A stretch of 64,000 nt of DNA from Muscardinus avellanarius (GCA_963383645.1 OY726558.1:183761634-183825633); one strand, 5' to 3'; shown: positions 33,201-46,842, counted from the stretch's first letter. Program-made: numbers and translations. The notes: a model not told the origin generated them from the letters alone.

Positions 33201-36200
33201 GTCTATGGTGTTATGATTTGAATTGCAATCACAGTGCTTTTAAAAAATAAAAAGTACATCACCTATGATCAAATGGTTCACAGAAATAACCTTTGGCAAA
33301 ATGAATTTGATCACAATTTGATAGAAATGATGTTTTCCTTAGTAGTGGATCAGAGTACCTGAGGGATGGTCATGGTACCAATTCAGACACACTGGACCAT
33401 TTAGAGGCCAGAGTGGCTGGATGGCTAGTATTCTGGCTCTCCTTCTTACTCATTCAAGTGTTTTCTTTGGAAGGACTGTTAATCATAACATTCTCTTCTT
33501 ACTTCATATGCTGGCGGTTTTCTCCTTTATAAGGTTCTCTTCCTCAATCTAAATCCTAAATACTTGAGAAACCCAAGATTAGGTTTTCAGGATGTTTTTC
33601 AGCTTAATTTATAACTATTTATTTTTCCAAAGACGAATTATTCATTCGTCATAACAATAACAATCAGCTTCCCTGATTCTTATAGTACTGGCCAATGTAT
33701 AAAATGTTTGCCAAGGTGATATCACAAAAAATAGGCTTGTTGAAACAAGTATTCAACATAAATATTATCAATGTAGAAATAATAGGATAATACATTAGGC
33801 TATTGGGTTTTTATCTAGAAAGATTTTTTGATAGTCTAAAAATAATAATCTAAAATAAATGTGTACTGTTTACTTTGTGCTCTGGATTTCCTACTTAGCA
33901 CCTTCTGTCTGCCTCTACCAGATGGATTTCTATCATGGTGGTAAGAATGACATTAGTAGAGAGTACTCTATTCCATGTTCACAATAAAATAAAAATATCT
34001 CTTTGTTAACTATTGAAGAATAAAGAATACTGACTAATTTAATAATGCGGGATTATACAGTGAGTACAAATTCTTGGCTTCCTCATACTTATTTTTACCA
34101 TAAATCACCTTTGTTCAAAAACTCAGCTATGTACAGAGGTTAGGGAGAGCTAAAAATTTTGTTCATTTTCTAAAAATTATTTTATACATGCTTCCACGGT
34201 ATACCTAATGATGGTTTTATCTCCAACATAAATTTTATCAGATAATCTACACACAAAAGATTTAGACACCAAATCAATAATGTATGGTAAGAGTATGTGT
34301 AGTCTTTCTAAAGACTAAAATATTGCCAAATTGGATTAAAATAAATATATTCAATTTATTTCACTAAGTCTTATAAAATAAGTCTAATAAATTAATCCAA
34401 AAATAAGAACCCATGTACAGAATATAACTGGAGAGCTTATCATGTATTTATTTTATCTAATTGTTCAAAAATATGCTATAATTTTAGGATTACTTAAAAT
34501 GAAATTTTTGTGACACGTTGAAAGAAATCTTAAATAATGTCTGTGTATTTTATCTGAATTTTACAAGTGTCTGATACTGAAGGGTCCAGTGAAAGCTCTG
34601 AATGATAAAACAGAAAAAAATCACAAAAGAATGTTTCCTGATCTTTTTCAATGTTTAAAATCATAAATACTTTAAATTTACCAACTAGTCCAGTTTTACA
34701 AGAGTGATGAAAATTACACTAAAGAGAAATGAAATATATGTCTAAGATAAATATATTTTAATTAATATGTGATCACTATGAATGTTATTCTGATTATACT
34801 TTTCCATTTCGGTTTATAAATAATTGAGGTTCATTCTGGCTGCTTGCTACTTTGTTAACAAGATTTTGTGTAATGGAATGTGGATACCTAATGAATCACA
34901 TAAAATCATCTTTCATTCTCTTGAAAAGTTATATATTGCATTCATGGATTTAAATAATAGAATTGAAATAAGGGTTTGTCCTTGAATGTCTAAGTGATGA
35001 TTTTCATTACATTGGCTTAGACTGATGCTAAATCACTGAGGTGAAGAGGGAAGACATTAATTAAAGCTTACAGAATCCTCCGAGCTTGCATCCTAGATCA
35101 GGCAGCCATTCTGCAATATCACATAACTAAATCTATGCCATACCAAAGGACATAAAATAAAGAATTTATGGCCTTTTTTGAACAGCATAGTACCAAGTAT
35201 GATGACTTGATCAACAGAGTAAGTAAGAAGTTAAAAGTCAAGAAAATAACATCAATAAAATGTTATCATGAATTGACTAAGGTTAGTAGCAGTCATAAAA
35301 ACCAGATCTAAACCCATATTTTCTATCATTCCACAGCAAATAAACTGCATGGTTATTAAAGTTGCAATATTCTCCCTAAAATTAGAATTAATAAAAGACA
35401 TCATGTAGAAGCAAAGTTATAACTTTGGCTCTTTATGAGTCCTTTCCCTTAAACTATGTTTAAAGAGTGATTTTTACACAGATAATTGACCAAAAATAAA
35501 TGCTTATTATGCATAATTAATTAAAATAAAATAATATAGTCTGGTTCTAAAGCTTCTCTAACATATAAAAATAACTTATATATGTTAACTTGTATATATA
35601 ACTTGTAGATAAGCAATGAAAATTGACACGAGAGGCCTGAGGTGGAACATTACTTATGATTTAGGTGGTGTTAGTACAAAAACACACGAAAGCAGAACTG
35701 TACACAATTATCACAGTCCTGCTTTATTCATGGCTCCAAAGTGAGTCTCTGTTAAAGAAAAATAAACTTTTAAATGTTTCCTCTATATTTATACATTAGC
35801 ATTGCAAGAAAGCATCTTATGAATAAGAATCAGAAACTATCACACACCTAAGTCAGTAATGGTGGCTTTTGCTATGGGAATTTTGCTATCCATCTCACAT
35901 CAATTCTTTTTAACCTTGGGTTTACTTCCAAATACTCAAAGAAAGCTACTTTCATCTTTTCTCCAGAAATGAAGCCCTCAGGTTATACATGTCTTAAGGA
36001 GACTTCCATTTTTAAATAGTAGCTCTGGTATCGGAGCAGAAATGTTCCCTTCATATCACCCCCTCCAGTTTGTAGGGAATGCTGAAGAAACATTTTATAA
36101 TTCTCTGTATCACACTAAATGCCAGAAGAGATAAATCACAGTTTTATGTGCACTCAAAGAAAAAATAGAAGCTACCTGAGAAAGGAAACTATGGCATAAA

Positions 36201-36949
36201 TTGTAGAGGAAATAAAGGTATATCTGGAACAAATAAACAAGATATTTGACTGCAATATTTATGAGGAAGTGGAATTTGAGAGTGGACTTATTATTTGATT
36301 TCAGCAACTTCCTGTTTTGACAATAGGTTGAAGAAAGCATGCTGAGACAAGTGAACATCACTGGCAAAACAAAGAGTAAATTTACAAAGGAATAAAATTT
36401 TTAAAATTATTTGAAAAACTATTGAATGGTTAAAATGTGGAAAAATATTATCATGGAATTTTATTCAAAATTAAGGAGTTTGCATTTAATCTGGTAGACA
36501 GATTTAATCTGTGTGACTATTTGTGACTATTTGTATAACTATTCTGCAGTTATTTTTACTAGCAATATAGCGAACTAGTCAAGAGAATACACGTGTAGAA
36601 TAAAATTAAGTATATCTTGGTAAATTTCCACCAGCCATACAAGTAATTGTTCTGTGGCTAAATTTCACAGTACCCTTCAAGTGTTCTTTTTAAAATCAAG
36701 TGAATTTTTGCATAGAGTAATCTTGCCCACTGAAACAAAGGAGTGAATAAAATATGAAAAATGTTTTAAAAAGGTTTCTGTATTCTGACAAGAAAGAAAG
36801 GAATAATTGACAAACTAGGTGAGGTTATAATAATTATAAAAAGATACACACTTAGATGATCGAGATGGTAGTAGAGGTTGAAGAAGAGACAGAGGATAGA
36901 TATACAACTAAATACAGATAGAGATATGGTCCTACACATACATACACAT
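33201..36949. other. Repeat-poor intronic block
   Basis: About 3.7 kb with no recognised SINE, L1 or LTR, unusual for this window; includes one candidate conserved tract. Confidence 0.45.
34855..35120. other. Unique intronic tract, candidate conserved noncoding element
   Basis: Non-repetitive with a gacattaattaaagctt homeodomain-like core and varied composition. Confidence 0.22.
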
Positions 36950-37450
36950 ACCTATTTTAACAAAAATAATAATGTATCTATCCCTCCACATAATCGAAGA
37001 AATAATATATTTCAATATTCCCATGTACCCTTTTCTGAACAGGTATAATTTCACAGAGAGTTTACCATGATCATAAATTTTGTGAGGATAATAGTTTCAA
37101 TAACCAGTATATGCTTTCTTAAATAATATATCACTTCATTTTGCTGAGTTTTGAACTTTATATAAGTCAAGTAATATACCTATATTGATATGTGGTATAT
37201 CCCTTTTGCTAAATAGTAGGTTGAGGTTCGTCCCAGCTAATAGATGAAGCTGTAATAATTTCCGAAACAAAGTATAGTAATCTAATTCCTAAATACGTGT
37301 GCCTACTTCTTTATTTTATTTCTAATGAATAATGGAGTTGATATCAGTTTGGGGATATTGTGAACAACATTGTTAAAAACTCTCTTGTCTATATTCTTTG
37401 GTGTACCTTTGCTGTACATGTGCAAGGGCCTCTACAGTTTATCTTAGAGA
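36950..37450 (-). mobile_element. Ancient L1 (L1M-type) 3' ORF2 fragment
   Basis: The antisense of the end of ORF2 is recognisable near 37365-37440 (gtgaacaacattg, ctttggtgtacc, gtacatgtgcaagg). The copy is highly diverged. Confidence 0.6.
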
Positions 37451-37816
37451 TGCCATGGCAGAGACACAAAGTAAAGCATGCCTAAGTTCAGCTTTCATAG
37501 GTAAGAGCAAATTAGTTCAAAAGTTATTGTGCCAACTTAAAATCTCATCAGAAATAAGAGTTCTTGTTCTCTAATTCTGACAATATTTTCTTTCTCTCCA
37601 GCTACTTTCGAATTTATCCAAAGAATGAAGGTGAAATAATATTTTATTCTGTATTATTTTATATTTGCCTGATTATTAGTTGAATCCCACTTTTTTTAAT
37701 AAGTGTATCCTCATCTGAAATTTTTTTGTATGTATAGGCCTTTTCTTCCTTAAATTGGTTAATCTTTCTTGGCAGAAGCTCCAATACAAAAAGAAAAACA
37801 AAAAACTTCCAAGACT

Positions 37817-38247
37817 GCTGTGGTTTGGATATGGATTAAGAGTATCTCTCAAGGGCTCATATGTGTTGGAGATGTGATATTCAGATGGTGGGACCTTTAA
37901 GAGGGGCCAGTGGGAGATCATTAGGTCCCTGTGTGTGCTGCCCTTTGAAGGTATTGAGATAGTTCTTGTGGGATCCCTAAGTTAGTTCCCATGAGAGTCA
38001 GTTGTTACCACAGCTTGAACCTGACCCTGGAGCAGCCCTCTGTCTTCAGTCCGGCCATGTGATCTCTCCATCATAGAGACTCCTACAATTATGATGTTTT
38101 CTGCCATAGGGCCTGGCCCAGGACTGAGACAATGCAATGCCATCAATTTCTACCTACAAAACAATGCACTCAATAAATCTCTCTTTTTTTTAAGTTATAC
38201 AGCTCCAGGTATTATGTTAGAGTAACAGAAAAAAGACTAATACAGTA
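37817..38247 (+). mobile_element. MaLR (MST-like) solo LTR
   Basis: It begins tgctgtggtttggatatgg and ends aaaagactaatacag, with gccatgtgatctctcc and an ataaatctctctttt poly(A) region between. Close to full length. Confidence 0.82.
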
Positions 38248-39290
38248 AAATATTCATCTCTTTGTGTTGTTATCTGCAGTAAAGGCAGCATAGAGTCTTT
38301 ATTTTTCTCCTTTTTAGTGAACCGATGTTCAAGAAAATAGATTGGGTATTTTTTTATCTTTTTCAGAAGGTGACCAAATTTACATATGCATATATATATT
38401 TTTTAAACATCCTCATGACTCAATTTTGAGCATGTCTGTAGTTCTAGTTCTTACCAAAATTCAGACTATCTCACATTTTGCCAGTGGAGTCTTTGATATG
38501 GCTCTTGCCTCCTTTTTTATGACCCTTGAAGTCTTTGCTGGCTTCTCTGCTGTCTGGTATAAAAGATGTACCAGGCATTTTCACATTAGCTTTGATTTGT
38601 GTTATTGGAAAATGTCATTTTATGACTACAATCTGAGTACTAGAAATAGTTCTTAAAGATGCAGATGATAATAAAAATAAATATTTTGTAATTAACTCAT
38701 TTGTTTTTATTGCATACTAGATATACCACATTATCTGAAAAATAATGATACTACTAAAATCACCCCTACCCATTAAGATTACTAAAATCAATTAAACAGT
38801 TTTGCATTTATTATCTGTATTTTATCCTCATTTTCAGTTATAATAGAGATAGGCATAGATAGATAAACTTCCATTATTTGTAGGAATCAGTGTGTAATAT
38901 GCTATTTTCTTGTGATTACAAGTTCTTTACGATGATGCAAGTTTATGCCCTTTATATTTGAAAGTTTATTTTTCTGGATGTGAGAATGTTGACTCCTATT
39001 TTCTTTTCTTGCATTTCTTTAGTAAGCTCTTCATGTTATTCTCCCAGATTGTATTGCTAAAAAAAAAGTGAGATGATAATCAAACTATCTTTTGTTTATA
39101 AGTAGCATATTTTCCCCTCTCAGTGCCCAAAGACTTGTTTTCTTTCCTTTTTCTTTTTTAAGTACAATAACTTTACTAGAAAATGCATTTTATTGGTAAT
39201 TCTGAGTTGATATTCTCAATTATACCGTATACTTTTTCAATATATAACTTCAAATATTTTTCTAAGAGCTTTTATTTAATTATAATTTAA
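38248..39290. other. Intronic sequence, nothing recognised
   Basis: The 104-codon ORF at 38342-38656 has no recognisable motif and is preceded by T-rich sequence; judged chance. Confidence 0.45.
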
Positions 39291-39302
39291 AATAGTTTAT
39301 TT

Positions 39303-39497
39303 ATTTATTATTTTTTGGGGGGTGGTATGGTAGTTCCTGGAAGCCCTTCTATCTCTGGGCTATACTCCTAAACCTATTTTATACTTTTTATTTGGAAATA
39401 GGGTCTCTTAAGCCAGCGGCTGGCTTCAAACCTGCGTGATCCTCCTGTCTCCACTTCCCAAGCGCGGGGATTACAAGCGTGCACCACCACGCCCGGT
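39303..39497 (-). mobile_element. B1-dID SINE (subfamily A) with target duplication, next to an L1 3' end
   Basis: Antisense dimer with gtctcttaagccagcggctg (subfamily A). The duplication aatagtttattt is at 39291-39302 and 39498-39509. Confidence 0.87.
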
Positions 39498-39509
39498 AAT
39501 AGTTTATTT

Positions 39510-39690
39510 TTTTTTTTAATTTATAGCAGTACATTGTCATCATACATCTTAATGGGGTACATGATGGTGGAGGCATACATGCACACATCATTTATTTAGA
39601 GCTTACCCAATTCCCACCCCATTCCTTCCCCCTTCCTCCTCATGTTTGGCTTAGTGATTGACTTTGATATGTTTATGAATGTACGTCATG
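39510..39690 (-). mobile_element. L1 3' end
   Basis: A T-run is followed by sequence colinear with the 3' end of the young element at 9299-9450 (catacatgcacacatc, ccaccccattc, ttggcttagtgattgac), more diverged. Confidence 0.7.
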
Positions 39691-40152
39691 TATATTAGGG
39701 AATTTCAATTTTTTTTTTATGTCTTGACTTTCTTTTTCAGGAACATCAAATATATTGTCAAGTTTCCTTTGTTTACTTTCAATATTTTTCTAATCCTTTT
39801 TATTTATTTCTAAATTCATTTTGATTCTTAAAATTCTGTTTCTTTCAACCCTTTGTTTTCTCCTAAGGTATTATTAATAAGATCTCTTTGCTTTTATGTT
39901 TGTTTGAAGTGGTCTATATTTTAAATACATTTTTGTACTTTTTATTATTTTTGAGATTCTAACTTGTTCTCTGAATTTTTCTATTTCTGGCTTATGTTGT
40001 TATTTACTGTTATTTATTTTTTTCTATGATTTACTTTTAATTTAAATTTGCTAAATTTTTCAGTGGTTTGTTTGGTTCAGGTAGCTTTTGTAAAACTACT
40101 AAGTGTTATGAAAACCACTGATTGTCCGGTTTTATTGTTTTAACTGAATGTT

Positions 40153-40190
40153 TAGATAGATAGATGATATAGATAGATGATAGATAGATA
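40153..40190. repeat. GATA repeat, imperfect
   Basis: TAGA/GATA units with interruptions. Confidence 0.85.
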
Positions 40191-40246
40191 TCCACTGAAT
40201 TTCAGATTTGATAGAAAATTATCCTTTTTGCTTCAGATTTTACTAA

Positions 40247-40350
40247 GTCACTGACTGGCTCACTAAGTTGCTAGGGCTGACTTTAAACCTTCATTCCTCC
40301 TGTCTTAGCTGCCCAAGTAGGGGAGTTGCCAGCATACGCTACTCTCTAAG
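40247..40350 (-). mobile_element. SINE left-half fragment
   Basis: ggctcactaagttgctaggg and ctcctgtcttagctgcccaa match the antisense B1-like half; diverged. Confidence 0.55.
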
Positions 40351-41084
40351 GCCAAAATTTAGTATTTAAAAAAATTCTAACGGGGATAAATGATATTTTG
40401 ATGTTCTTCTTTGACTTTGGTCCTGTCCCCTGATATATTTATAAAATTGTCTGATATTATGCATCAATGTCCCAAATTATATTTCTGCTAATTATTTTTT
40501 TACAAATAATATATAAATATATCACAATGTATTGTCTCTTACCCTCAAATTTAATAAATGCAAGCAAGACTCTTTATTACAAATGAATATGTGTTATTTC
40601 AGTTTATAATATTGATCTTCCAAGTGATTGTGTCAATCTAAGTTAATACTAGCACTAGGGGTAAACTATTTGATTTTTTGCCATGATTTTATACCTAAAG
40701 ACTTTTTAACCTTGCCAAATTTTGAATATAAATGGTAATGAATATTCTTATGTGTGTCAGAGATATATTGCAGTAAATATAATTAAATAAGCAAGAAAGA
40801 CATTATCCTTATTACAATAAGGGAGAGAAAATGAACTCTATTTCACTGAAGCAAAAGGCAGGAGAGTGTAAGGCCTTCAGGTGAGCTGGTAGAAAAGTAT
40901 TGAGATAAACATTATGGATTAAGTTTGGTCAATGTGATTATCTAAACTATCTGGGCTTGCTGGATGTTCTCAGGAGTGTTAGACTCCTGACCTCACAGAC
41001 TGTGTAATAGAGATACTGTTATTCTTGATGATTACATTTCATAGTAATGGCTCCTAGGTCTGTGGGAAAAACATACCTGTTTTG

Positions 41085-41302
41085 TTTTGCTTTGTTTTTG
41101 TTTGCGGGTCTGGAGATGGAACCCAGGGATATTCGACCTCCTAGCTACACCCCTGCACTATTTTTTTTTTCTTTATTTTGAAACCCAGTCTTACTGAGTT
41201 ACAGAGTGCCTCACTAAGTAGCTGAGGCTGTCCTCAAACTGTGATCCTCTGGTCTCAGCCTTGGAATGCTGGGATTACAACTTTGCACCACCACGCCTGG
41301 CT
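41085..41302 (-). mobile_element. B1-dID SINE (subfamily B)
   Basis: Antisense dimer: ggagatggaacccagggata, ttttgaaacccagtcttact, ccaccacgcctggc. Confidence 0.82.
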
Positions 41303-41498
41303 GACAGACCTGAATTTTACAAACAGGAAAGAAATTGAGAAGATTTTGATCTCATAGGAGCAGAGAAAGAATTCACATTAACAGTTTTTTTAAAAGTACA
41401 TACTGCAAAGGAAGTTCAGGTGTTTATAGTCTGGAATAAATGAAAAAAAAACATGTCTATTTTAGGACAGTTGAAGGGAATTTTAGAGCCATTCATTC

Positions 41499-41722
41499 AG
41501 TACATGTTTGTAATCCCAGTACTTGGGAGGCTGAGACAGGAGGATTGTAGGTTCAAAGACAGCTTTAGCAAATAGTGAGACTTATCAATCTAGTGAGACC
41601 TTGTTTCAAAATAAAAATAAAATAGGGCTGGAGGTGGAGCTGGGAGGTAGAATGGCCCAGAGTTCAATCCCTAAGCCACAATGGCCCAGAGTTCAATCCC
41701 TAAGCCACAAGGAAATAAAAAA
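41499..41722 (+). mobile_element. B1-dID SINE with an internal duplication
   Basis: Dimer missing its first bases. The last roughly 30 bp of the ID half (from atggcccagagttcaatccc) is present twice in tandem, 41652-41711. Confidence 0.8.
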
Positions 41723-42454
41723 AAAAGAAGGAAGGAAGAAGGTAATTTAAAAGCTCTCTTAATCGTGTGTATTTGCTGATTCTTAGTGAAGTTAATCATT
41801 GCTATTTTATAATAAATATTGACCATTTTTGTGTGTCCTATTTTTTGAAATGCTTGTTGGTCCTTTTATATATTTTATTACTAGTTTGGTTTAAAGTACC
41901 TCATTATATGCACAATAATATTTTATCAGTAAGTATATTATAAAAGTGAGGTTTCTGGTGTATTTTTTAAGCATATGTATGTTGTCCTCAAATCCTAAAA
42001 TGCTCACAGTTTAGAAGCAGAAACAAATATGTAAGCAAATGATAAACTGTGAAATTCTAACAACTGGAAAGATTAGGAGACCTGAAGGGAGCATGAGTGG
42101 TAGGAGATAATCAATCCTCTGGGGAGTTTTCTAGGAAAAGCCTCACAGAAATGACACTGGAAGCTACGCTTTCACAGTGGATCCAAGAGAGTCAGATGGA
42201 AAGTGGGATAAAATTCAATCCAGACATAACATTTGCAAAAGCCCAAATGTTTCAAATGTCAGGGTGTTTTCAGGGAAACTCAATGTGTATGCTTTCCTGG
42301 AGCACAGCTTTGAAGAGATAATGAGAGAAGAGGCAAAAAAGTAGCCAGAGGTCTCAGTAATACAGAGTAATATATAATATATATAAAACATATATATTTT
42401 ATATTTACCCTTATTAGGAAAATATATATTTGCCTATATATATTTGCCTATATT

Positions 42455-42458
<4 letters not shown>

Positions 42459-42509
<51 letters not shown>
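42459..42509. repeat. (AC)n microsatellite
   Basis: About 25 AC units following an AT-rich tract at 42365-42450. Confidence 0.97.
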
Positions 42510-42510
<1 letters not shown>

Positions 42511-42798
42511 TTCCCCTTATTAGGAGAGTTTAGACTTTTTTCTATAGGAAATAATGTATTATATTAACTTTAAAAGACTCCAAAGGAAAATTGAAATATT
42601 CAAGGCACAAGGCACAAATAAAATATAACTATGGGTGTTTAGCCCATAGTGAACTTTGAATTGTCCAACTTACAAGTCCAAAGTGAAATTTACTGACTTC
42701 CTCCAAGGCAATATTTTTAGTTTCTGTTTTGAGTTGATGCATGGCTACTGATACTGAGCTTTGGACTAGGTCCTTGTCTTATGGAGTTGAAGAATGAA

Positions 42799-43340
42799 CT
42801 CGGTGGACACCAGCAAAGTGAAAGTAGGAAATATATTTTAAAGGAGTAAGCAAACAAAGAGGCTGACATTAAAGTTCAGCAGGGTTTTCTAGCACTACCT
42901 AAAAGTATCCCGGGCCATGCACCATCAATTGCACACCACCGTTCCCCAAAGTCCAGTCAATCCACCAAAGAGAGTAGCTGAGTTAGAGCTTCCATGCAGG
43001 GGAGGAGTCTCAAGAAGGTAGCTGATATTGGTGCTGAACATAGGGTTTAAAGTCCCTTTGTATTAACCAATTCACCAATGAAGATAAGTTTTCATATTGT
43101 TTTTCTGAATTATTTAATTCCCCAAAGTCATGAAACTGTTTTTTCTGTATGTGTGTTCCCTGGTCTATATGTAGTAAAAGCCCATTAGTCTAAGGTTGGC
43201 CCACATGGGTTTTTGGTTCCTAACATCTTGGCTCCATTTTTAATTGTTGGTGTTCAGGTCCAATGAAGGTGTAGTATTATGGATTTTGTTTTGCTTATCC
43301 TTTATCTCCTGGGAGTCCTATTTTCTCAGTGTCCACCGAG
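42799..43340. mobile_element. Unclassified 542-bp element bounded by 12-bp inverted repeats
   Basis: ctcggtggacac at 42799-42810 and its exact complement gtgtccaccgag at 43329-43340 bound a non-SINE, non-L1 segment. I cannot name a family; it could be an LTR or a non-autonomous DNA transposon. No obvious target-site duplication was seen. Confidence 0.35.
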
Positions 43341-43517
43341 TATCTAACGTCTCAATAGTGCCCATCCTCCAAAAAAGTCAAAAGCTACCACATTATCATC
43401 TCCTTCCCTTTCTTTCCTTAATAAATTAGACCCACTGTCTTTATTCCTAATTTCTCTTAAATATATTATCTATTCCCACTACTACTTTCTTAGTTTATTT
43501 TCTCAACTTCTCTTGCC

Positions 43518-43520
<3 letters not shown>

Positions 43521-43566
<46 letters not shown>
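43521..43566. repeat. (AT)n microsatellite
   Basis: 23 AT units. Confidence 0.97.
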
Positions 43567-43569
<3 letters not shown>

Positions 43570-44543
43570 CCTATCTTTCTGCTCTCTTTATAGCCCATTT
43601 CTACACTCCTATTGAAATATTACTTTAAAACTGATGGTCTGGCTCTTCACTGAAATGCAGGACCTCAAGCTACCATATGCTGTTATTATGTAGAAAATTG
43701 GGCCTCTAAGAAGAACAGGCCAGTCCTCTGTCAAAAGCTAATGAACAGTTGAACAATAGGTTTTAGTTATTTGTCATTTCAGAAACCCAATTCCAGTTAT
43801 GAAGACATCCAGATGCTTTTGGCCAAATTAAACTTTCTCAGTGAAATGACTAGTGGGGTCTCGATTGTCCTGTTTTTCTTAAGACATATGCTTTACAATT
43901 AAAAAAAAAATCAATAGCTCTTGTGCTGGCATTTACCTTTCTTATTTTAGTTCCAAGCCTACTCTTCAATGAATCACTTGTAACTATGCAACCTGTATTT
44001 CCAAAATTGTTCAGCCAAGTTCTCAGGCTACTTACGAACTCTAAATTATATTTCTCAGATTCTTTTGCCACTTAGTAAATTGTTATTTTTTTCTGCCCAT
44101 GGAAGACCATTAAAAGAGACTAAAAGAAAGTACTTCATCCCAGACATCCTTTTTTTTGGATTTACATCCATGATAGAGGATCATCTCCTGCCTCTAAACA
44201 CTTTTAGCTGTTAGCAGTTATGCTTTGCTTCATGAGAGAACCAGTACCAGGCAACTTTGCCTCCATTGCTATTCTGAGTTTCATAAATGTGGTGTTTCCT
44301 AATGGTCTCAACATAATTTACAAAAGGCTCTACTTCCATGTTTCATCCTGAGATGCATACTTCCCTTCTAGTTCCCTAGAATCTGATTATCCTGTATCTT
44401 CTCTTTCTTCAACCCTAAGAGTAAAGGATGCTCCCTTATAATTGCTAATATACATGTTTATCTTCATCCTATCTTTATCCCTCTTGCCTTTTAATGATTA
44501 TATACCAATTCCTATATTCAATGATTTCTAAGCTGTTAATGTG

Positions 44544-44545
<2 letters not shown>

Positions 44546-44583
<38 letters not shown>
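44546..44583. repeat. (GT)n microsatellite
   Basis: About 19 GT units. Confidence 0.97.
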
Positions 44584-44585
<2 letters not shown>

Positions 44586-45039
44586 TCTTGACTGGATCCT
44601 ATCTAATCTAGCTAGTGCTAATTATGTAACATTAGAACTAAAACATATTATCTGAAAAACCAATAAGCCTTCCTGTTAGTTTTCAGGGGGATTGAACTAT
44701 TGCAGTCTTCTCTAGGTGTGTGTGCTACTTTCAGTTAACGTCTATTCTGCCATTTCCTCTTAGATTCCAGAAGAAAATAATGACAGAAAGATGAAATAAT
44801 GTACTCCTCTTTGGATATGATGAACAAAAATTAGGCAGGGATATATATCTTATGGGTAAAAATTTTTCTGGGGGAGAAACTCTTGAACAACTAAGTCTTT
44901 GTTTTAATTTGGCATTGTGCCAAGCTCTGTCAATAAGACTAGTATGTAAAACAGTTTCTCTGAGGACTGGCTACTGAGACTACTGGATTTTCTATGGAAA
45001 CAACTGTACAGGGCCAGGAAAGATTGAAGCAAAACAATA

Positions 45040-45075
45040 AATAGATAGATGATAGGTAGATAGATAGATAATAGA
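45040..45075. repeat. GATA repeat, imperfect
   Basis: TAGA units with a GGTAGA interruption. Confidence 0.85.
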
Positions 45076-45229
45076 TCATAATTAGATATCAAAGAAGCAG
45101 AGATAAGATATAGGCATGAAATGCTGTTGGGTCTTGACAACAAATTTGTAGTCTCTTTCCCTCAGTTACTAATTCTAGGTTCTGCTAGTTTCAGTGTATT
45201 TGAATTAACTCTATAAGATAAAGTATTTC

Positions 45230-45445
45230 AGGCAGGTATGGCGATTACACACTTATAATCAATCCCTTTACTTGGGAGGCTGAGACAGGAGGTTCACATG
45301 ATTGTGGCCAACCTCAGAAACTTAGTGAGGCCCTCAATACCTTAGTGAGACCATTTTAAAATAAAAGAATTAAATAGGGCTGAGGGTATAGCTTGGAGGT
45401 AGAATGTCTCTGGCTTCCCTTCCCAATACCAAAAAGAAAAAAAAA
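45230..45445 (+). mobile_element. B1-dID SINE with target duplication
   Basis: Dimer from aggcaggtatggcgattac to ttcccaataccaaaaag. The near-identical duplication agataaagtatttc / agacaaagtatttc flanks it. Confidence 0.8.
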
Positions 45446-46651
45446 AGACAAAGTATTTCTTCATAATCTTACAGAAATATAATTGGTTTGGTTTCATTTC
45501 CAAACCCAACATCAAAACCCTTGTTGGTTCTTATGGCCCACTCAAAACTATAGTTTTGTATATGAGTTGCAATAACCATAAGATTTCTTTTTTCTTTTTT
45601 TTTCTTTCTGCAAAAGACAACACTATTTTTTTAAGCAGTAACATATAACCTAAATAAGAATTATTTCTGTAGTTGTTTAAAATGCAGGTGGTTGAGTTCT
45701 ACCCAAAAATACAGAATCAATATTTCAATGCAAGTGCCCAGAAACTCATATTTAACAAGCATAATAAATAATCATTATTTTCAATAAAGCTTGAGAACAA
45801 CTGCCTCAGCTCTACCGGAATGCCTGCAAACATGAGACATTTAATGAATGTGTTGTGAATTGCATGAATGGATATGAGTATAATCTACATCTCCAAGAAA
45901 CATCTTAATTAACATTAAAAATGATATTTTCTAATGAATTAAAATATTGACATTAATTTTAGTCAAGAATATTATTCAGAAACCAGTGTAAATATCAATA
46001 TGTTTATATACCAAGACTAAAGCTCAGTTAAAATCTGGAGTAAATTTGATAAATATAGTTTTTAATAATTATAAGTTCTGTGAATTATAGGAAAAACTCA
46101 TATTTTCACCCAGTAGAGACCTGACTGTAATTTTTTGCTTTAGTTTAATGTGCTATTTTGAGTGAAAATTAATAAGCAAAAAGTAATTATCGAGTGCTAA
46201 TTGATAAATTAAAGTGTAAAGCACTGAATTTAAGAGTATAATTTTCTAGATTTATGTGTAATGATGTCTCAATTTTGTAGGAGATACATTATCACCATAG
46301 ATATTGCATGAGTATCCTTTTGATTGATTATATTTGATTTCCTTTAATTTTTATAACATTAAAATTTTACTCTACTTTTAGAATATAAATAATTATTATT
46401 AAGTAATATATAAAATTATTTCTAGTTTCTTGATAATAAATTTTCAGAATAATGCAGATTTCATATAATAACACTTCTGAGTAATTATTGATATAGCTCT
46501 TCTATGTTACAAGATTTATTTTGTGGAATTCTTATTTTCTGAAATCTAAACTATGTTATGGAGCTCATAAGGGAATAACATGGCATAATTTTATATACAA
46601 ATTTTGATCTCAAAATTAAATTATTTGAGTCACTAATGACTTCCTTCTTTC

Positions 46652-46842
46652 TTTTGGGGGTAGGGGGTATACTGGGAATTGAACACTAGGGAAGTCTACC
46701 TCTGTGCTACAATCCTAGCCCTATTTTAGTTTTATTTTGAAATAGGTTCTAAGTGGCTGAGAGTCTTGCTACATTGCTGAGGCTGGCCTGAAACCTATGA
46801 TCCTCCTGTCTGGTACTATCGGCATGTACCACCACATGGGAC
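46652..46842 (-). mobile_element. B1-dID SINE, diverged
   Basis: Antisense dimer: tatactgggaattgaacact, attttgaaataggttc, ggcatgtaccaccacatggg. Confidence 0.75.

Larger units (their letters stand above)
39691..41084. other. T-rich intronic sequence, possibly very old L1
   Basis: Composition of 39700-40100 resembles antisense L1 5'/ORF1 sequence, but no block is firm. Confidence 0.35.
43567..45215. other. Intronic sequence, nothing recognised besides GT and GATA repeats
   Basis: No coding or transposon signal supported. Confidence 0.45.

Noticed and set aside
38342..38656. 104-codon ORF following the MaLR LTR
   Set aside because: No recognisable domain, splice signals or codon pattern; consistent with chance in AT-rich DNA.
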